From Mycobacterium sp. IS-1264 (lineage in GTDB: Bacteria > Actinomycetota > Actinomycetes > Mycobacteriales > Mycobacteriaceae), in contig NZ_MBES01000010.1 of assembly GCF_001954195.1 (NCBI RefSeq), positions 106,934 to 170,933 of the forward strand: a stretch of 64,000 nt of DNA, read 5' to 3'. Below, one piece after another: positions 1-10,045 of the stretch. The translations under genes were made by a program, and so were the position numbers. The number at the start of each line of letters is the position of its first letter. Positions within the stretch are counted from its first letter, which is position 1. The notes beneath the pieces are model-generated. The model saw nothing but the letters and a program-made list of their open reading frames with translations. It was not told the DNA's origin and did not search any database.

Positions 1-653
1 ATGTCACCGACCCGCACTCGTTTTCGGAGTTCCTCGATGACGTCGAGCGCCAGCTCGGACCGATCGATGTGCTGGTCAACAACGCCGGCATCATGCCGGT
101 CGGCCGGATCATCGACGAGCCCGACGCGGTCACCCGGCGCATTCTGGACATCAACGTCTACGGCGTGATGCTGGGCAGCAAGCTGGCGGTCCAGCGCATG
201 GTCCCCCGCGGATCCGGACACGTCATCAACGTCGCCTCACTGGCCGGGGAGATCTACGCCGTCGGGCTGGCCACCTACTGCGCGAGCAAGCACGCGGTGG
301 TCGCGTTCACCGATTCCGCGAGGCTCGAATACCGCTCGGCCGGCGTGCACTTCTCGATGGTGCTGCCGTCGTTCGTCAACACCGAGCTGACCGCGGGCAC
401 CAAGGGCGCCAAGGGATTCCGCAATGCCGAGCCCTCGGAAATCGCCGACGCGATCGTCGGGTTGGTGGTTCGCCCGAGGCCGCGGGTGCGCGTCACCAGG
501 GCGGCCGGCGCGATGGTCGCTTCGCAGAAGTTCATGCCGCGCAGGCTGGGCGAGGGCCTCAACCGCCTGCTCGGCGGCGAGCACGTCTTCACCGATGAGG
601 TCGACGTCGAACAGCGCCGGGCCTACGAGGCCCGCGCCCGCGGCGAAGAATGA
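1..653 (+). CDS. Short-chain dehydrogenase/reductase, 5' end cut by window
   Basis: The reading frame is open from base 3, so the first internal ATG at 69 is not the start; the gene begins outside the window. The visible 216 residues hold the classical SDR motif LVNNAG, a conserved Asn-Val-Ala-Ser strand, and the catalytic YCASK motif (Tyr and Lys present) followed by the substrate loop. The family performs NAD(P)H-dependent oxidation or reduction of alcohols and ketones in the cytosol. The N-terminal cofactor glycine motif lies off the edge. Its position before the CAAX-protease/adhA pair suggests the Rv1865c-type SDR, but the substrate is unknown. Confidence 0.85.
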   Translation, partial: VTDPHSFSEFLDDVERQLGPIDVLVNNAGIMPVGRIIDEPDAVTRRILDINVYGVMLGSKLAVQRMVPRGSGHVINVASLAGEIYAVGLATYCASKHAVVAFTDSARLEYRSAGVHFSMVLPSFVNTELTAGTKGAKGFRNAEPSEIADAIVGLVVRPRPRVRVTRAAGAMVASQKFMPRRLGEGLNRLLGGEHVFTDEVDVEQRRAYEARARGEE

Positions 654-699
654 GGGCCGCCCAGCGCGGCGTTCATCGAAAGCGCGGACAATCGGCCGG

Positions 700-3096
700 G
701 TGAGCCTAGAAACCGCAACGACCTCGACCACGAAACTCTCCGACGACGAACTGGGCCTCATCGACAAGTACTGGCGCGCCGCCAACTACCTGTCGGTCGG
801 GCAGATCTATCTGCTGGACAACCCGCTGCTGACCGAGCCGCTGTCGGCCGAACACGTGAAACCGCGGCTGTTGGGTCACTGGGGCACCACGCCGGGACTC
901 AACCTCATCTACGCCCACCTGAACCGGATCATCCGCAACCGCGACGCCAACGTCATCTACGTCACCGGGCCCGGCCACGGTGGGCCCGGGCTGGTGGCGA
1001 ACGCCTACCTCGAGGGCACTTACAGCGAGGTGTACAGCGGCATCGGAGAGGACACCGACGGGCTGCGCCGGCTGTTCCGTCAGTTCTCCTTCCCCGGCGG
1101 CATCCCCAGCCACGTCGCCGCCCAGACCCCCGGGTCGATCCACGAGGGCGGTGAACTCGGCTACGCCCTGGTGCACGCCTATGGCGCGGCGTTCGACAAC
1201 CCGGATCTGGTGGTCGCGTGCGTCATCGGCGACGGCGAGGCCGAGACCGGGCCGCTGGCGACCAGTTGGCACTCGAACAAATTCCTCAACCCGGCCGTCG
1301 ACGGCGCGGTGCTGCCGATCCTGCACCTCAATGGGTACAAGATCGCCAACCCGACGGTGCTGGCGCGAATCCCGCAGACCGAGCTCGAATCCCTGTTGCG
1401 CGGTTACGGGTACCGGCCGATCACGGTGGCCGGTGACGAAGATCAAGACCCGGCGTCGGTGCACCAGCAGCTGGCCGCCGCCCTCGACGACGCGTTCGAC
1501 GACATCGCGGCGATTCAGCGCGCGGCCCGCAGCGGCGAGCAAACCGGCCGGCCGGTGTGGCCGATGATCGTGCTGCGCACGCCGAAAGGCTGGACCGGAC
1601 CCAAGGAGGTGGACGGAAAGCGGGTCGAGGGCACCTGGCGGGCACACCAGGTGCCGCTGGCCGCGACGCACGAAAACCCCGAGCACCGCGCGCAGCTCGA
1701 GGAGTGGCTGCGCAGTTACCGCCCCGAGGAGTTGTTCGGCGAGAGCGGCGCGCTGCGCACCGAGCTGCGGGCGATCGCACCGCGTGGTGACCGCCGGATG
1801 AGCGCCAACCCGCACGCCAACGGCGGGCTGCTGCTGCGCGAGTTGGACCTCCCGGACTTCCGCGACTATGCGGTGGCGGTCGAACAACCGGCGTCGACGA
1901 TGCACGAGGCGACCCGGGTGCTGGGCACGTTCCTGCGCGACGTCATCGCCCGTAACCCGGACCGCTTCCGCCTGATGGGGCCCGACGAGACCGCGTCGAA
2001 CCGGCTGGACGCCGTGTACGAATCCACCGACAAGGTCTGGCTTTCGGAGACAGGGCCCGACGACGAAAACCTCGCGCCGGACGGCCGCGTGATGGAGGTG
2101 CTCTCCGAGCACCTGTGCCAGGGCTGGCTGGAAGGCTATCTGCTGACCGGCCGGCACGGGCTGTTCAACTGCTACGAGGCGTTCGTACACATCGTCGATT
2201 CGATGCTGAACCAGCACGCGAAATGGCTGTCCACCAGCCGCGAGTTGCCGTGGCGCCAGCCGATCGCGTCGTTGAATTACCTGCTGAGCTCGCACGTGTG
2301 GCGCCAGGACCACAACGGCGCGTCCCATCAGGACCCCGGGTTCATCGACCTGGTCGCCAACAAGCGGGCCGAGATCGTCCGGGTTTACCTGCCGCCGGAT
2401 GCCAACACGCTGCTCTCGGTCGCCGACCACTGCCTGCGCAGCCGCGACTACATCAACGTCATCGTCGCCGGCAAGCAGCCGGCGCTGAGCTACCTTTCGA
2501 TGGACGATGCGATCGCGCACTGCACCCGCGGGCTGGGGATCTGGCAGTGGGCGAGCACGGCCACCGCCGAGCCCGACGTGGTGCTCGCCTGCGCCGGGGA
2601 CATCCCGACGCAGGAGACGCTGGCCGCCGCCGACGTCCTGCGCCGCGAACTGCCCGACCTGGCCGTGCGGGTGGTCAACGTCGTCGACCTGATGCGCCTG
2701 CTGCCTGACTCCGAGCACCCACATGGCTTGCCGGACAACGAATTCGACGCGCTGTTCACCCGCGACAAGCCGGTGATCTTCGCCTACCACGGTTACCCGT
2801 GGCTGATCCATCGGCTCAGTTACCGCCGCACCAACCACCACCACATCCACGTGCGCGGGTTCAAAGAACGGGGCACCACCACGACGCCGTTCGACATGGT
2901 GATGCTCAACGACCTCGACCGCTTCCACCTGGTCATGGATGTCATCGACCGCGTGGACGGGCTGGCCAATCGCGCCGCGGTGCTTCGTCAACGGATGGAG
3001 GACGCGCGTATCGCCGCCCGCCGCTACACCCGCGAGCACGGCGAGGACGATCCGGCGATCGCCGGCTGGACCTGGGAGGCGCCGCAGTCGAAGTGA
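700..3096 (+). CDS. xfp: Xylulose-5-phosphate/fructose-6-phosphate phosphoketolase
   Basis: This thiamine-diphosphate enzyme splits xylulose-5-P or fructose-6-P with phosphate to give acetyl phosphate plus glyceraldehyde-3-P or erythrose-4-P. The protein is 798 aa, the usual family length. It has GPGHGGPG near residue 89, the ThDP/Mg-binding GDGEAETGP near 176, and the conserved [14 protein letters not shown] segment near 707. The frame is open further upstream, but the N-terminal family sequence begins just after the GTG at 700, so that start is chosen; a longer form would overlap the SDR gene. Mtb is not known to carry this gene at this place. It offers a route from pentose phosphates to acetyl phosphate, provided acetate kinase or phosphotransacetylase exist elsewhere. 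Confidence 0.93.
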   Translation: MSLETATTSTTKLSDDELGLIDKYWRAANYLSVGQIYLLDNPLLTEPLSAEHVKPRLLGHWGTTPGLNLIYAHLNRIIRNRDANVIYVTGPGHGGPGLVANAYLEGTYSEVYSGIGEDTDGLRRLFRQFSFPGGIPSHVAAQTPGSIHEGGELGYALVHAYGAAFDNPDLVVACVIGDGEAETGPLATSWHSNKFLNPAVDGAVLPILHLNGYKIANPTVLARIPQTELESLLRGYGYRPITVAGDEDQDPASVHQQLAAALDDAFDDIAAIQRAARSGEQTGRPVWPMIVLRTPKGWTGPKEVDGKRVEGTWRAHQVPLAATHENPEHRAQLEEWLRSYRPEELFGESGALRTELRAIAPRGDRRMSANPHANGGLLLRELDLPDFRDYAVAVEQPASTMHEATRVLGTFLRDVIARNPDRFRLMGPDETASNRLDAVYESTDKVWLSETGPDDENLAPDGRVMEVLSEHLCQGWLEGYLLTGRHGLFNCYEAFVHIVDSMLNQHAKWLSTSRELPWRQPIASLNYLLSSHVWRQDHNGASHQDPGFIDLVANKRAEIVRVYLPPDANTLLSVADHCLRSRDYINVIVAGKQPALSYLSMDDAIAHCTRGLGIWQWASTATAEPDVVLACAGDIPTQETLAAADVLRRELPDLAVRVVNVVDLMRLLPDSEHPHGLPDNEFDALFTRDKPVIFAYHGYPWLIHRLSYRRTNHHHIHVRGFKERGTTTTPFDMVMLNDLDRFHLVMDVIDRVDGLANRAAVLRQRMEDARIAARRYTREHGEDDPAIAGWTWEAPQSK

Positions 3097-3131
3097 GCCG
3101 GGCCGACGCGAGCCGCGGGTAAACTTGCCCG

Positions 3132-3893
3132 ATGCCCGACGCGACGACGGCCGCCCACACCCATCCGGTGGTGTCGCAGCTTTCGGCGCTGCACCGCTTC
3201 CGGGTCCACCTCGACATCGCCGTGGTGGTCGTGGTGCTGGTGCTCACCAACCTGATCGCGCACTTCACCACGCCCTGGGCGAGCGTCGCGACCGTCCCCG
3301 CCGCCGCGGTAGGGCTGGCGTTGCTGATGCGGGCCAACGGCCTGGACTGGGCCGACCTCGGCCTGGGCCGCGAACACTGGAAGTCCGGGTTCGGCTATGC
3401 GCTGGCCGCCGTGGGCGTGGTCGCGTCGGTCATCGCAGTCGGTGTGCTGCTGCCGATGACCCGGCCGATGTTCATGAACAATCACTACGCGACGATCTCG
3501 GGCGCGCTGATCGCGTCGATGGTCATCATCCCGCTGCAAACCGTGATCCCCGAGGAGTTGGCCTTCCGGGGTGTGCTGCACGGCGCGTTGAGCCGGGCCT
3601 GGGGATTTCGCGGGGTCGCACTGTCGGGTTCCCTGCTATTCGGCCTGTGGCACGTCGCCACGTCGCTCGGGCTGACGAGCAGCAACGTCGGCTTCACCCG
3701 GGTGTTCGGCGGCGGTTTCGTCGGGATGCTGGCCGGGGTGACGCTGGCCGTATTGGCCACCGCGACAGCCGGATTCGTCTTCAGCTGGTTACGCCGGCGC
3801 AGCGGCAGCCTGATCGCGCCGATCGCCCTGCATTGGTCGCTGAATGGGCTCGGCGCCCTGGCCGCCGCGCTCGTCTGGCACCTGTCGACCTGA
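3132..3893 (+). CDS. CPBP/CAAX-family intramembrane metalloprotease, Rv1863c-like
   Basis: A 253-residue multi-pass membrane protein with about seven or eight hydrophobic segments. It carries the Abi/CPBP signature: EELAFRGVLHG near residue 140 (Glu-Glu and Arg), FGLWHVATS near 170 and ALHWSLNGLG near 232, which supply the acidic and histidine residues of the metalloprotease site. Related bacterial proteins process or sequester membrane peptides, but no substrate is known for the mycobacterial member. It follows xfp by 35 bp on the same strand and converges with adhA, with only 7 bp between the two stops. Confidence 0.85.
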   Translation: MPDATTAAHTHPVVSQLSALHRFRVHLDIAVVVVVLVLTNLIAHFTTPWASVATVPAAAVGLALLMRANGLDWADLGLGREHWKSGFGYALAAVGVVASVIAVGVLLPMTRPMFMNNHYATISGALIASMVIIPLQTVIPEELAFRGVLHGALSRAWGFRGVALSGSLLFGLWHVATSLGLTSSNVGFTRVFGGGFVGMLAGVTLAVLATATAGFVFSWLRRRSGSLIAPIALHWSLNGLGALAAALVWHLST

Positions 3894-3900
3894 CGTCGCG

Positions 3901-4905
3901 TCACACAAGCAGCACGGCGGCGCCGGCGATGCGTCCGCCGGCCAAATCGGCCAGCGCCCGATCCGCTTGTGCGAGCGGGTATTCCGGCGTGGTCACCTCG
4001 ATGTGGTGCCCGGCGGCGAAGTCGAGGAACGCCCGCGCGTCGGCCCGGGTATTCGACGTGACCGACCGGATTTCGCGCTCCTGAAACAGGTGGCGTTGAT
4101 AGTTCAGGCTCGGAATGTCAGACAGGTGAATCCCGGCGATCGACAACGTCCCGCCCCGGTCGAGCGCCTCCATCGCGGGCAGCACCAGATCGCCGACCGG
4201 GGCGAACAGGATCGCGGCGTCCAGCGGCACCGGCGGCGGATCGGCCGCGCCTTGCGCCGATGCGGCGCCGAGCTTGCGCGCCAGCTCCTGCGCCTCGGCT
4301 CCGCGGGTCATCACGTGCACCTCGGCCCCTTGGGCCAGTGCGACTTGCGCGGTGATGTGGGCGCTGCCGCCGAAGCCGTAGATACCCAGCCGGCCGCCCG
4401 GCGGTAGCTCGGCGCGCAGCAGGGAGCGGTATCCGATGATGCCGGCGCACAAGAGCGGTGCGAGCTCGCTGTCGCTGTAGCCGCTCGGCAGGTGGTGTGC
4501 GAAAGCCGCAGGGACCGTGGCGAATTCGGCGTATCCCCCGTCGGCGTCCCAGCCGGTGTAGCGCGACTCCGGGCACAGGTTCTCGGCGTCCCGACGGCAG
4601 TACTTGCAGACGCCGCAGGTGTGGCGCAGCCAGGCAATGCCGACCCGATCGCCCACCTCGAAGCCGTCACCGGCCGCCGCGGCACCGACCTCTATGACCT
4701 CCCCCACCACCTCGTGGCCGGGCGTCACTCGCTCGCGGTGCACCGGAAGGTCGCCCTCGGCGACGTGCAGGTCCGTGCGACACACACCGCACGCGCGCAC
4801 GGCCACCAGCAACTCGGATGGCTCGGGCCGCGGCACGTCGGCGGTGACCTGCTCGAGCGGACCGGTTTCCATCGGGCCGGGCCGCCGCACTCGCCACGCG
4901 TGCAT
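3901..4905 (-). CDS. adhA: Zinc-dependent alcohol dehydrogenase
   Basis: A medium-chain dehydrogenase of 334 aa. The catalytic zinc motif CGVCRTDLH is near residues 39-47 and GHE near 63. The structural-zinc loop [15 protein letters not shown] has four cysteines. The cofactor fold begins at [10 protein letters not shown]. The family oxidises primary alcohols with NAD(P)+ in the cytosol. The gene begins with ATG and reads away from the YeaQ-like gene, whose stop is 9 bp upstream, so the two are probably co-transcribed. The order matches Rv1862 (adhA) next to Rv1861 and apa in Mtb. It is slightly shorter than the 346-residue Mtb protein as I recall it. Confidence 0.9.
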   Translation of the reverse strand: MHAWRVRRPGPMETGPLEQVTADVPRPEPSELLVAVRACGVCRTDLHVAEGDLPVHRERVTPGHEVVGEVIEVGAAAAGDGFEVGDRVGIAWLRHTCGVCKYCRRDAENLCPESRYTGWDADGGYAEFATVPAAFAHHLPSGYSDSELAPLLCAGIIGYRSLLRAELPPGGRLGIYGFGGSAHITAQVALAQGAEVHVMTRGAEAQELARKLGAASAQGAADPPPVPLDAAILFAPVGDLVLPAMEALDRGGTLSIAGIHLSDIPSLNYQRHLFQEREIRSVTSNTRADARAFLDFAAGHHIEVTTPEYPLAQADRALADLAGGRIAGAAVLLV

Positions 4906-4914
4906 TGTCGTGCG

Positions 4915-5214
4915 TCAGGTCCTTCGGATCATCCCGACGATCCACAGCAGGATCACCGAGCCCAGAATCGCGGTGAACAAGGTGAACCACCAGCCGCCGG
5001 CGGCGGTGTCGACGAAGAAGCTCAGCAGGAATCCGCCGATCAACGCGCCGATGACGCCGATCACGATGTTCATCAGGATGCCGGAACCGCCGCCTTTGAC
5101 GATCTTGCCGGCGATCCACCCCGCGATTCCGCCGATGATGATGTAGCCGATCCAGCCGACGCTGGTCAGGGTTGTCGAGCGGGCAAGAAATTCGGTTGCT
5201 GCCATGACGTCCAT
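4915..5214 (-). CDS. GlsB/YeaQ/YmgE-family small membrane protein, Rv1861-like
   Basis: A 99-residue protein with three predicted membrane helices rich in glycine (IGYIIIGGIAGWIAGKIV, then NIVIGVIGALIGGFLLSFF, then a C-terminal helix). This is the transglycosylase-associated protein pattern. ATG at 5214 is preceded by AGGAG. The family name is historical; the biochemical role is unsettled, with stress-induced expression in several bacteria. It lies between apa and adhA, as in Mtb. Confidence 0.88.
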   Translation of the reverse strand: MDVMAATEFLARSTTLTSVGWIGYIIIGGIAGWIAGKIVKGGGSGILMNIVIGVIGALIGGFLLSFFVDTAAGGWWFTLFTAILGSVILLWIVGMIRRT

Positions 5215-5295
5215 CCGGGTCTCCTTGCGTTCACTGGCAAAGCCCGGCGCAGGTACCGGGTCGTGGTTCCGGTATACCCCGTTTGCCTAACGAAC

Positions 5296-6285
5296 TCAGG
5301 CGGATTCGGTCTGCTGCGGCGCTGGCGTGGGAGTGGCCTCTCCCGCGGGCGCTTGGGCCGGCGGAGCGGCCGGCGCGGGCGCGCCTGGAGCCGGCGCCGG
5401 GGCAGGTGCTCCGGGTGCCGGGACGGGGGCTCCCGGCGCGGGGGCTCCCGGCGCGGGAGCGGCCGGCGGGGCCGTCCAGGGCTGGATCGACTGGGCGAGC
5501 GCCGTGGCCGCGTTCGTGTCCACCGGGTCGTTCGAGGTGCCGAGCCACACGACGAACCAGCGCTGCGGCGGGCTCGCGGTAGCTGACCCGATGACCCCCG
5601 TCCAGATCTGGCCGTTCGGCTTGCTCGGGTCGCTGAACTTCACCTCGTAGTACGAGGCGCTTCCGGTGAGCCCGTTGGCGCCGGTCAGCGACGCCGTCGC
5701 CTGGTTGATCCGCGTGCCCGGATACGGCATGAAGAACTCACCCATGTCGGAGCCGAGCCGGACGGCGGCCTTGGCGTTGTTGGGTTCGGCGCTGGCGTAA
5801 AGCTTTTGATCCAGCCGGCCCATGACGATGCGGGTGTCGTTGGCGACCGGTGGTGCCTGGTTCGGCGCCGGCGGCTGGCCGATGGTCTTGCTCAGCAACT
5901 CCGAGCCGTAGTCGAGGTGCGACGCGTCGGACTCCACCCAGCCGGGGGGCAGCACGAAGCTGAATCCGCCGACGGCATTGCCGAGGCGCCCGGCATTCGG
6001 GTCGGGGGGCGGCGGGGCGTTCGGGTCGACGGGCGGCGGCGGCACAGCGTTGGGATCGCCCGGCGCGGGTTGCGCATTCGGCGCCGGTTGCGCGTTCGGC
6101 GCCGGAGCTCCCGCCGGCGGCGGTGCCGCGGTCGTGGTTGCCGGGACCGGCGTCGGGGTCTCGGGATCGGCGTGCGACGTCGCCGGTAACGCGATGGTGA
6201 CGGCGCTGGCACTGGTCACCGTGGCGATCGCCAGCGTCGCCCACAGTGCTTTGCGACGTGTCGAGTTCGGGTCCACCTGATCCAT
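5296..6285 (-). CDS. apa: Alanine- and proline-rich secreted antigen Apa (fibronectin attachment protein)
   Basis: A 329-residue secreted protein. A positively charged start ([20 protein letters not shown]) leads into a hydrophobic signal peptide ending near SHADPE, residues 36-41. Pro/Ala-rich arms flank a globular core ([20 protein letters not shown] to IWTGVIGS). In Mtb this is the mannosylated 45/47-kDa antigen and in M. avium the fibronectin-binding FAP; glycosylation and adhesion are inferred by family. The final roughly 50 residues are nearly all Ala, Pro and Gly with repeated APAPGAP units, so length may vary between strains. It reads in the same direction as modABC but is separated from modC by about 120 bp. 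Confidence 0.95.
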   Translation of the reverse strand: MDQVDPNSTRRKALWATLAIATVTSASAVTIALPATSHADPETPTPVPATTTAAPPPAGAPAPNAQPAPNAQPAPGDPNAVPPPPVDPNAPPPPDPNAGRLGNAVGGFSFVLPPGWVESDASHLDYGSELLSKTIGQPPAPNQAPPVANDTRIVMGRLDQKLYASAEPNNAKAAVRLGSDMGEFFMPYPGTRINQATASLTGANGLTGSASYYEVKFSDPSKPNGQIWTGVIGSATASPPQRWFVVWLGTSNDPVDTNAATALAQSIQPWTAPPAAPAPGAPAPGAPVPAPGAPAPAPAPGAPAPAAPPAQAPAGEATPTPAPQQTESA

Positions 6286-6404
6286 GGCGACGAACCTACC
6301 GTGTTACGGCTGTGACGCAAGGGTGCCTTGCGGACGATGCGATCCGGTGCTCCCGATGTTGCCGATGTGCAACCGGTTTCGCATCCGTGGAGTTCGCTCG
6401 CCCG

Positions 6405-7520
6405 TCACGAGTGAGCGTGGCGTTGCGCCGCGGGATACAGCGCCACTTCATGCGCCTTGACCGAGAACCACATCTGCTGACCCGGCGCCAACCGCAGCTC
6501 GGACGCGGCGTCGACGGTGATTTCCGCGGCCAGGCCCGGCGCGCCGTCGGCCTGCTCCGCGGCGCGCACCAAGACCGCGGAACCGCGGACTCCCAGCTCC
6601 GCGACCGTCAGCTCGATGCAATTGCGCGGGCTGCCGTGCGGCCGGTCGCGGTAGACGGCCACCGCCGTCGGCGGGAACACCGCGATGGCGTCCCGCCCCG
6701 CGCCGAGTTCCTGGGTGGGAATCCCGTGCCAGCGCTCGCCGGAGCGAGCGCGCAGCGCTCCGTCTTCTGCGATCGTCCCGTTGACCAGATTGATCCCCGC
6801 AATGCGCGCCGCGAAATGGCTGCGCGGCGCGGCCAGCACCTCGGCCACCGGGCCGAGCTCGGCGACCTTCCCGGACTCCAGCACCAGCACCCGATCGGCC
6901 AGGGTCAGCACGTCGAGTAGGTCATGCGTGATAAGGACCACGGCGCAGGCGCCGCGGGTGACCACGTTGCGCAGCACCGCGCGGATGGCCGCGGCCGCGC
7001 CGACGTCCAGCCCCGTGAGCGGCTCGTCCAGCAGCAGCACGTCGGGCTCGGCCGCCAACGCCCGGGCGATCGCCACCCGCTGGGCCTGGCCGCCGGACAG
7101 CTGGCGCGGTTTTCGGTCCGCGAGTCCCTCGGCATCCACCTCGCGCAGCCAGCGCAGCGCCGTCTCGCGGCGCCCGGCGCGCGCGGAATGCGACATGAGA
7201 ATCCTTCGACGGCTGTGTGGTCCGAAGCCGACGTTGGCGGCGACGCTCATGTGCGGGAACAACAACGGGTCCTGCAGCAGCAGCCCGACGCGACGATCGT
7301 GGGTCGCCACGTGCACGCCGGCCGACGTGTCGGTCAACACCCGATCCCCCAACCGCACCAGGCCCTCGTCGGGACGCAGCAGCCCGGCGATGACGTGCAG
7401 AGCGGTCGACTTGCCGGCGCCGTTCGGCCCCAGCACCGCGAGCACCTCGCCCGCGGACACCGAAAACTCCACGCCCAGTAGCCGATTGGCCACTACCGCG
7501 CGAAGCTGCAACTCGCTCAT
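6405..7520 (-). CDS. modC: Molybdate ABC transporter ATP-binding protein
   Basis: A 371-residue ABC ATPase that powers molybdate import through ModB. It shows Walker A GPNGAGKST at residues 31-39, the ABC signature LSGGQ near 139, Walker B VLLLDEP near 165 and a switch-region ITHD. The last roughly 120 residues form the MOP/TOBE-type molybdate-binding extension typical of ModC (LTVAELGVRGSAVLVRA and following). ATG at 7520 lies 6 bp after the modB stop, so translation is probably coupled. Molybdate feeds molybdopterin enzymes such as nitrate reductase. Confidence 0.93.
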   Translation of the reverse strand: MSELQLRAVVANRLLGVEFSVSAGEVLAVLGPNGAGKSTALHVIAGLLRPDEGLVRLGDRVLTDTSAGVHVATHDRRVGLLLQDPLLFPHMSVAANVGFGPHSRRRILMSHSARAGRRETALRWLREVDAEGLADRKPRQLSGGQAQRVAIARALAAEPDVLLLDEPLTGLDVGAAAAIRAVLRNVVTRGACAVVLITHDLLDVLTLADRVLVLESGKVAELGPVAEVLAAPRSHFAARIAGINLVNGTIAEDGALRARSGERWHGIPTQELGAGRDAIAVFPPTAVAVYRDRPHGSPRNCIELTVAELGVRGSAVLVRAAEQADGAPGLAAEITVDAASELRLAPGQQMWFSVKAHEVALYPAAQRHAHS

Positions 7521-7526
7521 CGCCGG

Positions 7527-8333
7527 CTACCTCGCCCCAGTCCCAATCGGGTTCCCGGTCAGCCGGCGGGCACCCAGGCCGAGCACCACCAGCGACGCCA
7601 CCGCCACGAGCAGGATCGACAACGCCACCGCCGCGTTGGCGTCGCTCACCCGCTGTAGGTAAATCTCAAGCGGCAGGGTGCGCGTCACCCCCTGCCGCGA
7701 ACCGGCGAAGGTCAGCGTCGCGCCGAACTCCCCCAGCGAGCGGGCGAATGCCAGCACCGCGCCCGACGCCATGCCTGGCAGTAGCAGCGGCAGCGTCACC
7801 CGCCACCACACGGTGCTGGGCCGAGCCCCCAGCGTCGCCGCGACCACTTCGTAGTCGGCTCCCGCGGTGCGCGCCGCGCCCTCGAGCGAGATCACCAGAA
7901 AGGGCAGCGAGACGAAGGTCTGCGCCAGCACCACCGCGGTGGTGCTGAACGCGATGCTGATGCCGGCGGCGTCCAAGTACCGCCCGACCAACCCGAGCCT
8001 GCCGAACGCGTACAGCAACGCGATGCCACCAACCACCGGCGGCAACACCAGCGGGACCAGGATCAGCGGCCGCAGCAATCGCACCAGCCGCCCGGTGCCG
8101 CGGGCCAGCACCAGCGCCGTGGGCACGCCGAGCAGCACACACAACGCCGTGCTGGCGGCGGCGGTCTTCAGGCTCAGCTGCAGCGCGGTCCGCGACGAAG
8201 GGCTGGTGATCAGCGACCAGAAATTCGGCCAGTCGACCTCTATCGCGATCGACAGCAGCGGCAACGCCACGAAGACGATCCCCGCGGCGGCGGGGATGTA
8301 TACCCAGCGGGGCAGATCCGTAGGCCGGTGCAC
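7527..8333 (-). CDS. modB: Molybdate ABC transporter permease
   Basis: A 268-residue inner-membrane permease with five or six hydrophobic segments. The EAA loop ([20 protein letters not shown], residues about 149-168) contacts the ATPase. Length and motif fit ModB/CysT-type permeases. It sits between modA, 9 bp upstream, and modC, 6 bp downstream, in a compact three-gene operon. Confidence 0.92.
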   Translation of the reverse strand: MHRPTDLPRWVYIPAAAGIVFVALPLLSIAIEVDWPNFWSLITSPSSRTALQLSLKTAAASTALCVLLGVPTALVLARGTGRLVRLLRPLILVPLVLPPVVGGIALLYAFGRLGLVGRYLDAAGISIAFSTTAVVLAQTFVSLPFLVISLEGAARTAGADYEVVAATLGARPSTVWWRVTLPLLLPGMASGAVLAFARSLGEFGATLTFAGSRQGVTRTLPLEIYLQRVSDANAAVALSILLVAVASLVVLGLGARRLTGNPIGTGAR

Positions 8334-8342
8334 GATCGGCCG

Positions 8343-9122
8343 TCAGGGCTTGGCGAAGCCCGACTGGGCCAGGATCTGCTGACCCGCGTCGGAGGTCACC
8401 AAAGTCACGAACTTCTGCGCCAGGGCCGGCTTTGGCGCCTTCTTCAGCACCCCGATCGGATAGACGTTGACGGCGCTCGCGGCCTCGGGGAACTGCACCG
8501 TCGTCACCTTGTTTCCGGCGCTGTGCGCATCGGTGACGTAGACCAGCCCCGCATCGGCCTGCCCGCTGGTGACCTTGTTGAGGACGTCGGTCACGCTGAG
8601 CTCCTCACTGACCGGGTTCAGGCGCACCCGGGTGCTGGCTTCGACGCGCTGGGTCGCCGACCCGCAGGGCACCGGCTTTTGGCAGATCACCACGCTGAGA
8701 CCGGGTTTGGCGAGGTCGGCGAAGGACCCGACGTTTTTCGGATTGCCCGGCGCGGTGACGATCACCAACGTGTTGGCGGCGAAGTTCGTCGGGTTGGCGG
8801 CTAGCAGCCCGGCCCTGGTGACAACGTCCATCTGGGCGGTGTCGGCGGAGGCGAAGACGTCGCCGGTCGCGCCCTGGGTCAGCTGGGTCGCGAGCTCCGA
8901 GGAGCCCCCGAACTCGAACTCGACGCGACCGCCGGGGTTCTCGGTCTTGAACCGCTCGCCGAGCTGAGTGAACGCGGATTTCAGCGAGGCCGCCGCGAAC
9001 ACCACGATCGATCCGGAGGCCTGCGACGGCCCGGAGGGTGACGACGAGGGCGGCTTCGAGCCGCAGGATACGAGGGCCGTCAGCAGCATCGCGGATAGCC
9101 CGAAGGCCAGGACCCTGCGCAT
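8343..9122 (-). CDS. modA: Molybdate-binding lipoprotein
   Basis: A 259-residue periplasmic-type binding protein anchored as a lipoprotein. The signal sequence ends in the lipobox LVSC with Cys20 as the lipidation site. The mature part starts IVVFAAASLKSAFTQLGERF, the standard ModA oxyanion-binding opening, and holds SSELATQLTQGATGDVFAS. It captures molybdate outside the membrane and delivers it to ModB. It is the first gene of modABC; its promoter must lie in the 193-bp gap shared with the divergent SDR gene. Confidence 0.93.
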   Translation of the reverse strand: MRRVLAFGLSAMLLTALVSCGSKPPSSSPSGPSQASGSIVVFAAASLKSAFTQLGERFKTENPGGRVEFEFGGSSELATQLTQGATGDVFASADTAQMDVVTRAGLLAANPTNFAANTLVIVTAPGNPKNVGSFADLAKPGLSVVICQKPVPCGSATQRVEASTRVRLNPVSEELSVTDVLNKVTSGQADAGLVYVTDAHSAGNKVTTVQFPEAASAVNVYPIGVLKKAPKPALAQKFVTLVTSDAGQQILAQSGFAKP

Positions 9123-9290
9123 GGATGAACCCTAACCCGCCGAGGATGCGGTTCGCTTAGGGGCTAAATCGTCGCAAAAACGTGCGGACCGAATAGTTAT
9201 TCAAATGATTCGCGCGGCGCGCCGCCCGGAATTTCGCCGAATAGCTACTGTCCAGTAACATCGACGGAGATCGACGCCCGCAACGTCGGG

Positions 9291-9304
9291 GTTCAACGTT
9301 GAAC
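9291..9304. promoter_or_regulatory. Perfect 14-bp palindrome before the SDR gene
   Basis: GTTCAACGTTGAAC is a perfect inverted repeat ending 11 bp before the ATG at 9316 and just before the AGGAGG ribosome binding site. It could be a repressor operator or a short mRNA hairpin limiting initiation. No known regulator is assigned. Confidence 0.35.
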
Positions 9305-9315
9305 ATGAGGAGGTC

Positions 9316-9993
9316 ATGGCTGTGGAAGTGCTGGTCACCGGCGGGGACACGGAGCTGGGGCGCACAGTGGCCGAGGGCTTCCGCGATGACGGTCACAAGG
9401 TGACCCTCGTGGGCGCGCGGCGCAGCGACCTCGAAATCGCCGCCAAAGAGCTCGACGTGGACGCGATCGTCTGCGACACGACCGACCCGGCCAGCCTCGA
9501 AGAGGCGCGTGGCCTGTTCCCCCATCACCTCGACACCATCGTCCATGTGCCGGCTCCCGGCTGGGACGGCGGCGACCCGCGCACCTACTCCATGTCCGAT
9601 ACGGCCCGGGCGTGGCGCAATGCGCTTGACGCGACGGTGCTTTCGGCGGTGCTGACCGTGCAGGCCGTGGGCGATCACCTGCGCTCCGGTGGCTCCATCA
9701 TCGGCGTGGTGGCGGAAAACCCGCCCGCCGGCAGCGTCGACGCCGGAATCAAAGCGGCACTTTCGAATTGGGCCGCCGGCCAGGCCGAGGTGTTCGGCAC
9801 TCGTGGGATCACCATCAATGTGGTGGCCAGCGGGCGCAGCGTCCAGGCCGGCTACGACGGCCTTTCGCGCACCCCGCCGTCCGTCGCGACGGAGGTCGCC
9901 CGCTTGGCGCTGTTCCTCACCACCTCGGCGGCGCGCCACATCACCGGCCAGACGCTGCACGTCAGCCACGGGGCGTTGGCCAGTTTCGCCTGA
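9316..9993 (+). CDS. Atypical short-chain dehydrogenase, Rv1856c-like
   Basis: A 225-residue Rossmann-fold protein. The cofactor motif TGGDTELG is at the N-terminus, and the C-terminus (ITGQTLHVSHGA) matches the closing strand of SDRs. A strong AGGAGG precedes the ATG. The catalytic YxxxK position reads D142-A-G-I-K146: lysine is kept but tyrosine is replaced by Asp, so classical redox catalysis is doubtful. It may be a non-catalytic NAD(P)-binding or structural protein, or use another residue. It is divergent from modABC and followed by an F420-type oxidoreductase in the same direction, as in Mtb. Confidence 0.82.
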   Translation: MAVEVLVTGGDTELGRTVAEGFRDDGHKVTLVGARRSDLEIAAKELDVDAIVCDTTDPASLEEARGLFPHHLDTIVHVPAPGWDGGDPRTYSMSDTARAWRNALDATVLSAVLTVQAVGDHLRSGGSIIGVVAENPPAGSVDAGIKAALSNWAAGQAEVFGTRGITINVVASGRSVQAGYDGLSRTPPSVATEVARLALFLTTSAARHITGQTLHVSHGALASFA

Positions 9994-10045
9994 GGCTGAA
10001 TAAGAGCCGTATCCCCTCGCGCGGCGCCGCACTACGGTAGAGCGC

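Noticed and set aside
706..3039. 777-codon open frame opposite xfp
   Set aside because: A mirror-frame shadow in GC-rich DNA: low-complexity Arg/Val/Gly protein with no recognisable domain, while the plus strand is a clear phosphoketolase.
9157..9167. Iron box upstream of modA (TTAGGGGCTAA)
   Set aside because: Only the outer TTAG and CTAA match in a shortened spacing; far from the 19-bp consensus.
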